Part shown: piece after piece, positions 57,414-64,000 of the stretch
How positions within the stretch are numbered: the stretch's first letter is position 1
Layout of the letters: every line of letters begins with the position of its first letter
NCBI RefSeq assembly: GCF_003573695.1
Contig: NC_039358.1
Span: 98,580,117 to 98,644,116 of the forward strand
Length of the DNA stretch: 64,000 bases
DNA from: Papaver somniferum
Taxonomy: Eukaryota > Streptophyta > Magnoliopsida > Ranunculales > Papaveraceae
Direction: 5' to 3'
Position numbers and translations under genes: made by a program
Notes under the pieces: model-generated
Told to the model about the DNA's origin: nothing
The model's database searches: none
Seen by the model: only the letters and a program-made list of their open reading frames with translations

Positions 57414-60400
57414 TATCTTTTTCGTGCAGGTGATCGTGGCATCTCCTTGAATGAAATAATTGTTGTTGATGAATCCAGGAAGAAATCACTGTAGATAAGC
57501 AGCATGTTGATGAAGCGTGCTCTTCTTTGGGATATGGGAATATGGAGAATTCCTGAACCGAATGGAGATAGCGGCGTTTCCAATGGAGATTATGTCATTT
57601 CCGAGCCTTCGAATGATTTAGAGACTCCCCCTAGTAAGCATATCTCCAGAAAATTTCAGACTTCAGCTTTTAGTAAAAACACCGTAGAATCCTTGTTTAG
57701 AGTCGTATTTTCGATGTCTGCATATGTATTCTCAGGCCCAGGAAATTTCCAAGCCTTAGCAGAGAAGATTTTTGACTTTTGAGCATGTTTAGGGCTTGAA
57801 AAAGGAGAAACAATAAAGTTCCAGGAGACTTCCAGAAATTTTTCAGCTGACATGTAGTCCAATGTTTTGGCCACATCTCTTTGCTCGTTTCTCCAATTGT
57901 TGTGAATTTTGTATATGTTGTAGAGTACGTCCATACGAAGATAACGGTATATGACCCATCCCTAGATTCTTCACCAATTTCTCCCAGCTCGTCGCTTTGT
58001 ACAGGGCAGTGTAAAATTACTTCAGACGGATTTGTCGCAAAACACTCATGTTGTGTCTTTAGACCATTCGCTTGTGTCTTGAACGGTTGGTGAAGGATTT
58101 TGCTGTCATTGATTCAATTGAGATCAGGACTCCTTGATTGATACATGAGCATGGTGCTTGCAATGCCATCTTGTTTCTGTCAGTCGTAGAAACATCACTT
58201 CTGAAACCCTGGTCACGGGACCATAACTGAGGTTGCTCTCGAGAGGGAGTGATGTAATGACCATGGTTTAATATCTCGGTGGTAGCATTCCTTTTATGAT
58301 GAGTGATCAGCACATGAGAGTCCGGTGCCACGGGTCTTGGACTGTGAAACTAATCGCCATGATCAGTGGACCGTCAGTCCCCAGTAGAGAACCCAGGTAT
58401 AGAAATCTCCCATTTTCGTTTTTCTTTCTTCTGGCAAGACCCAGATAGAGGACCCAGATAGATAAATTGATGTAAATACCTAGATGGTAAAAGTTGGAGA
58501 TACCTTGATGAAGGACTTAGTGGGAAGACGTGGTGGACACCGATCGACTGTGGAAGTTATGAATCCCGTCTAAGAATTGCTGCTTGCATGTTGTATGCTC
58601 TGAAAGCTGTAGAAACCTCATACGATGTGGAGTTGCATAGATCATCCAACGAAGCGTGCACATTTGTAATTTGTAATCCCGTACAAATTTTTCAGATTTC
58701 GTAGACCTGACGGTAAAGGACATATCTTTCAGATCGTATGTCCAATTGATGCGCCCTTTTGGTATGTTGTAGAAGAAACATAGACGAACATCTTTTGTTA
58801 AGAAAGTATTGTCCCATTCCTCACCCATTGGTACGTTTTTGTAAACCCACGGGCTGAAGTATGTTGTATCCCATTTGTAGAGCTGATAAGAACATCTTGT
58901 AGAAAGCTTGGGATTGTGCCCGCCAGTTGTGCAAGTTTCGGAAAGATTTTCGTGTGAACATGTTATCATGTCTGCACATCTTGATATGAAGCATTAGTAC
59001 TTGGACAAGTCTGCTTCATGCGTAACACTTCAGAGAATGGTTAGTTGATGACGCCCTGTCATGGGGATGTTGCTCGTGAGACCGTTGTTAATGCTAAGAT
59101 CACGAGTGATTACACTCCAGAGATCCTTGTTGATGCTGAGATCATGTATGGTGTTCCTCTAGAGATTATTGTCGATGCTGATACCGTGGTTGAAGTTGTT
59201 CCAGAGACCGAAAAGACTAGAACCATGATTATCAACATAATCTTTGCTCCTCCATCCAGTGAGCCTTTTCCTTCACGAACTAGTTGGTGGGTTGAGCATT
59301 CCAAAGGTGAAGGCGTACTGCTCATCCGAAGTTCTCTGGAATCGACGTTGTTGTGGAAGACAGAGCACCGGTCTTCATTGTGGTGAAGAGAGGAAGTTCC
59401 TCAGCTATGCAGTGATTTGTAATGTAGAGAAGTCCCGTCGATGAAGTTTCATGGAATCACATCAGGTTGCAAATTCCAATAAGATCAAGTCCCTAGTGTA
59501 TGTTGAAGGAGTTTGTGTATCCATGGATGAATGATGTTGCATCTACTTTAGAAGTCTTATCATGGGATAATGAAGACTTATTAATTATAGTTCAGTTACA
59601 CTTTGATCGTGCTGGTGTTGAATCAGTGTCGAGGTATTTGTGCTGAAGCCAGAGGCGCCATTACCAAAGGTGTACTCTTTGATTGGGAGTATGATTTGAG
59701 GGCTTCTTAGATGCTTGAGCATTGAGCATGTTTTAGGTTTGATCGTCTCGGCCCAAACTATCTTCTATTGATTCAGCATCTTTTCGTTGCGGTAGTGGGA
59801 TTCAACACTTGTGCAGATATCAGAGCTTTTTGATTTTATGGCACACATGGACACTTCTTCAAGGCTATGGAGAAACGATCAAAGTGTTCTTTGCCATGTT
59901 TTGACGTCATCTCAGTAATGAATGTCTCAATACTCGATTCAGAGAAACGTCAGATTCAACCACTTAGTAAAATACTAATGCAGTGCAGCTACCATTCATA
60001 ACGTCTAGCAGAGTTGCTAGCATAATTGAGTCCCCATGCTAGGATAGAATGTGAGGAAATAAATGACATAGACATGGAATGAGACTTGCCTGAGTGCGGA
60101 ACCTCCCGATGAATGTCTATGCATCTTTTGCAGGTTCTTGCTTCTACTTCGTCAAAGTTTGAAATTCCTCCAAGTGCTCTGATAATGGAATGTTCGCCAA
60201 CTATTCTGGACCAGAACTTTCTTTGTTGGAGAGATGTGCAACTAAAGGCGCTTTGTCAGTATCCATGTTTTCATCTTGGATTCACGTTCATCTGAAGACC
60301 ATGTTATCCTGGGTCTTCCTGATTACGTGAAACTTGATTTGTTGAACTCATGTTCACTTTGAGAGTGATGTAGCCACAAATATCTCTGAGCGTTCCTTCA

Positions 60401-60942
60401 TGGTTTCTGATCGAGATGGGATCATGAGTAGCTTCTCGTCGAATGATGCCAGCGGATGCGTCTGAGGGTTTTCAGTGGAATGATGTTGATAACGGTGTTA
60501 GCATCGATCAATCATTCTTCTGAATTCATTTCCTTTGAGTACCACAGTCCCCAGTCGTGCATATCCTTCTATGTGATGAAGGTTCAAGGAGTATTCCAAG
60601 ACGGACAGATGTCTGGGATTCTCCCTTTCTTCTTCAGTTGGCTCTCTCCTGATGAACGACAATTTGATTGCACCATCTTAAACCCAGACTTCTAGTAACT
60701 CGATCACTCCTTCATGAGAAGAGATAAGTTTGAGTTTATCTGATCATTTTCTCGTTCATTGATTCCGGGTCGAGGTTTGTGCATTTAAGGATTGGTTATC
60801 CTTTCTTTGCGCTTCTGGAGGATCCTAAGAGATTGGAGAAGTATGCTGCCGTTGTGGTGCGTCGGTTCTCATTTTGCTTCCTTTAGCAACAACGTTCATG
60901 GAAGGTTGGAGGTTGTATTGTCTGTTGAAGAGACGCTGAGTA
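57414..60942. other. Non-coding interior of element C, right part
   Basis: This part is mostly without recognised genes. A minus-strand frame of 150 codons (58969-58517; WVYKNVPMGEEWDNTFLTKD, RINWTYDLKDMSFTVRSTKS) is the longest on the element's sense strand and has no family I know. A plus-strand frame 59045-59386 shows an internal repeat (PEILVDAEI / LEIIVDADT / VEVVPETE). Confidence 0.4.
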
Positions 60943-61448
60943 TCACGAGGTTCTCAGTCTAGGTTTGTCTCTTTCCAGTAAAGCTTGCGTGGTAGTTGCT
61001 GATCGCTTGGCTGCTTTATGAAGTTCTGAGAAAGTCTGGAATAGAATATTCTTCAGCAAGTCTATGTATATTGGGATCATTCTGTTGTGATCATGCTCTC
61101 CTAGTTCCTTCATGAATCGACAAACGTGTTCTCGAGCGTTCCCTGTTCCGTTGTAGTGTGGACGTTGGGAAAGTGTAGCCCTTCGTGAGAGGAATTCTTT
61201 ACGTAGAAGCAGGATATGGAAGTTGATGACGATGAATCGGTGTCTTGTCTTTTCATCGATCCTCCATAAAGCGTTCCAGGACTTCACGAATGATGAATCC
61301 CGCAGGTTCCTTTGTTGGTTTGAGAAGGAGTGGTATGACTAGCACCGATGTTGGAAGCAAGAGTAGTTTCTGGAGTACCACCATTGTTACTAGTGATGGC
61401 GTTGTTTGCGTTGGGATTTGTGACTAACCCAGACCTAAGACCAACCAT
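60943..61448 (-). pseudogene. Gag remnant of element C
   Basis: ATG 61448 begins MVGLRSGLVTNPNANNAITS and the frame ends at 61284. A shifted frame to 60943 carries PHYNGTGNAREHVCRFMKEL then GEHDHN, which fits the (Y)xG.G(N/D)xREHVxRFxxxLGEH motif at the start of the Ty3/gypsy gag core. Frameshifts and stops lie between. It is homologous to the gag start of element B at 38236. Confidence 0.6.
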
Positions 61449-61484
61449 CTTGTGAAAATGTGAAATTGCAGCCGAGAGATTAAT

Positions 61485-61503
61485 CTCCCACTGTGGTCGC
61501 CAA
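61485..61503 (-). other. Primer-binding site of element C
   Basis: TTGGCGACCACAGTGGGAG on the minus strand, two bases after the LTR end. One base different from element B's. Confidence 0.7.
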
Positions 61504-61505
61504 TC

Positions 61506-64000
61506 TGTGGATGGGGAAAAACGGGTCGCCGGTTTTTTGGGAAAGTGGAGAGTCGAGCGTGCTGTCGAGACTCCTCAGCCGGGCAAAGTGTTAATCCTCA
61601 CACAGATGCACCGCTGCAAAGGGGGTGCTTAGATTCGGGAAATCAATCTGTATGACTCCGGCCTAAACCAAGACAATGGCCGTTCCAGAGTCAATTCGGT
61701 CGCAAAGAGGGAGATTGGTTAATCTGTAGGAGGGAAGCTGAGAATTGTGTGGGATCAGTGATGATCGAGGATTGTGGGTGTGTTGAAGATTTCTGCAATA
61801 TTGATGAACTGTTGAGTTCTAATAAGTTCTGATGGATTGATGAATTCTTGAGAGTGATTACTCGTAGAATTCTTGTTAGACGTGTATTCGAGTGTTCCAA
61901 TGTTGTCCTTCAATCATGAATTCAGAGACTTATTTATACTGTCAGAGTAGTAACACCACTGATCCCTGTAAGTGTGACGGTTTCTTGAGTGGAAGATTGG
62001 GAAAGTGGGAGATCGTGGTAAAGTCAGTTCCACGTCGTGTGGAGACTTGACTGATCGTGCACCCACTACTTTGCTAACTCCTTCAACCGTTTACACAACT
62101 TACGCACATTTCTCGTTGTGGATGAATCCACGTGTCGTAGACCGCCAGACCAAAACCCTAAGTAATATCCCCCCATTTGTGACGTGATTGATGTCTCACA
62201 AATCGTGGAGTCTGCGGGGCAGACGTGTTTTGATTAGTCAATTGTTGACTGATTAGAAAATGAGTCTAAGTTTTGGTGAATCGAGCATGAATGGTGAATG
62301 CTTAGTGGTTCATGGATCGAACATGTAGTTCTTTGAAGGAACGTCATTATTGTTGATTCATTGATGAATTATGACTAGTTGAACGATTGAGCAAGTATTG
62401 CTCAATTCCACGAACTACGAGAATCTAATGAGCAACTGAGCAAGTATTGCTCAATTCTGCAAATATTGAGACTTTGATGGACAACTGAGCAAGTATTGCT
62501 AAACTCTGCAAATTACTGAATATTAAGAATTTGATGGGCAACTGATCAAGTATTACTCAATTCACCAAATTAATGATTTTGATAATCTGACGTGCAACTG
62601 AGCAAGTATTGCTCAATTCGACGAATTATCGATGAATTGCCGAATATTGATTATATTCGGGTAATCGAGCAAGTGTTGCTCGATTCAGCCAATTATTTAC
62701 CGGTGACGTTACCCAGTAAAATATCAATTAAAATATTGATGTTGATTAGTGAATCAACTTAAATTTTATTAGTGTTCGAAGAGTGCTCAGAATGATGTTT
62801 TCACAGAGCGTTCATTCGAAAACCCTAATTTTTGGTCAATCCTCCATCAATTGGGGAATTGATGAAAATTAATCATGAATGATAGGGACCGACCACATGG
62901 GATAAGCTACGTCCATGTGGTGTCCAGTGCTCGAGTGAACTCGCACCAGGATTCTCAGTTTGAGAGTTGGTGAGAAATCATGAATAAATGGTGGATTCAC
63001 CATTTACTGAAAATATTGATGTGTTCAGCATTAGGTGTAAAACCTAGGTATGAGAGATGAGTACCGACCAAGAGGGTATGGGACCGACTCTAGGTGGTCA
63101 TGTGACCAGTTGTTGGTCGTTTGGAGGATTCTCCAGTTGGTTGGAGAGAGTTCGGCCCAGTATGAGCAATTGAGCAAATTAGGTCAGAATTGCGAACACG
63201 TGCGGGACCGGCTTCGTGCAAGCCCTAGGAACGACCTGGTCGGTCGTGGAGGCATGCACGTGTTTCCATGATGTCCGTGTCTTCATACTGAGAGTTTCAG
63301 TATTTTCTGATGCACATTTGAGCAATATCGTTAATTTTCAGAGGAGTTTCATCTTGGCTGAGAATTCTCGATTTTTGGTGGAATGAGCATGTATGCTCAA
63401 TTCATCAATATTTTAAAAATATAAAAATATTTTAATATTGAAAATTGCTGTGAGAGGCTAGCCGGCCATGTGACCATGTTGGCTTTTGGTTTTTTCGTGA
63501 TTCGAGCAATATTTGAGAAAATATGGAGAACTCACGAATTTTACTCAAACCCAGGAGTTTCATGAATTGGGGAAATAATAATTATGAGAAATTAGGGATT
63601 GCAACATGTGGGACCGGCCACGGCTAGGGCATGGCCGTCCGGCCAAGTTGCCCGGTCCCGCACACCTTTCCCTATTTTATTATTATTTTTCATGAATCCT
63701 TGAAGTTATGGAGAGTCCTTGAAGATATGGATAATCCATGAAGATACGGAGAATCCATGAGTTTTTATTGAAACAACGAGTTTAATTATAAAAAGCTAAG
63801 GATTGTGAGGTGTGGGACCGGCCACGGCTTGGGCATGGCCGGCCGGCTGGGTTACCCAGTCCCGCACACCTCCCCTTATCTTACAATTTATTTGGTGAAT
63901 CCACCAAGTTATGGAGAACTCACGAGTTTTGCACAAATTAGGAATTTTTCCAAGATGGAGAAGTCTTCATGAATTTATGAAAACAACGAAAATAAGGAAA
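61506..64000 (-). repeat. 5' LTR of element C, cut by the window end
   Basis: It aligns with the first 2.5 kb of 44172-47928 with scattered differences. About 1.26 kb, including the counterpart of the seven-hairpin array, lies beyond the window. Confidence 0.9.

Larger units (their letters stand above)
44172..64000 (-). mobile_element. Element C: giant non-autonomous LTR retrotransposon, extends past the window
   Basis: Orientation is minus. The 3' LTR is 44172-47928, the PPT 47929-47945, and the interior 47946-61505 is interrupted by element D. The primer-binding site is 61485-61503. The 5' LTR runs from 61506 off the right edge. Only gag scraps remain, with no pol. The two LTRs are closely similar over the 2.5 kb that can be compared. 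By LTR length the element should end near 65,260. It appears inserted in the Athila gag; the base pairs just left of it are TTATG (44167-44171), the expected TSD. Confidence 0.85.

Noticed and set aside
58517..58969. 150-codon minus-strand ORF in element C as a named gene
   Set aside because: Open and on the sense strand of the element, but no recognised domain. Recorded only within the interior description.
1..64000. tRNA or rRNA genes
   Set aside because: No cloverleaf or rRNA signature was recognised by eye. The tRNA-like hits are primer-binding sites only.

Overview
This is a nuclear DNA window from a flowering plant, very probably a eudicot. It carries a plant CCT4 chaperonin gene and a broken plant-type glycine-cleavage H-protein copy. 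The rest is mostly plant mobile elements: an L1-type LINE with a DUF4283/zinc-knuckle ORF1, Athila-type and Tat-type Ty3/gypsy elements, Helitron-like ends and MITEs. I cannot name the genus. The TGCATAAC-N2-GTTATGCA satellite faintly reminds me of poppy-family DNA, but that is recollection and not evidence.

Layout. 1-2180: apparent end of a copia-like LTR, then a decayed LINE zf-RVT/RNase H remnant. 3985-5580 (minus): CCT4, the only gene that looks intact, with a telo-box leader and a TATA-like box. 6345-8355: five near-identical ~296-bp tandem units and a cloud of dyads, upstream of CCT4. 8633-14303 (minus): a 5'-truncated LINE with a clear target-site duplication, inserted into what looks like the leader of another locus. 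14322-19375: decayed gene and LINE scraps (HSP70 motif, RNase H), Helitron-like termini, a 422-bp MITE with 8-bp TSD, and a G23 run.

19376-29288 (plus, element A): a large non-autonomous LTR retrotransposon with 3.2-kb LTRs, inserted into one copy of an older tandem duplication. 29735-30205: H-protein (GCSH) pseudogene. 30955-39811 (minus, element B): non-autonomous element with a 2.7-kb LTR, whose 5' LTR is cut and joined to an Athila gag-pol fragment (39812-44171, minus, element E). 44172 to beyond the window end (minus, element C): non-autonomous element with a 3.76-kb LTR, apparently nested in the Athila gag. Inside C lies element D (49768-57408, minus), a Tat-like element with 470-bp LTRs and TSD GTAAG. 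D keeps gag and protease, lacks RT/RNase H/integrase, and carries a plus-strand, intron-containing antisense ORF.

How the parts relate. CCT4 is a housekeeping gene facing the satellite. The accessory DNA is layered: D in C, C probably in E, and E fused to B. B and C are sister families: they share the primer-binding site, polypurine tract and gag start, but their LTR sequences differ. The most unusual signals are arrays of dyad-symmetric hairpins. In the C LTR, stems of seven tandem units change on both arms together, which looks like compensatory change. Similar but sequence-unrelated dyad arrays occur in the B LTR and in the satellite near CCT4.
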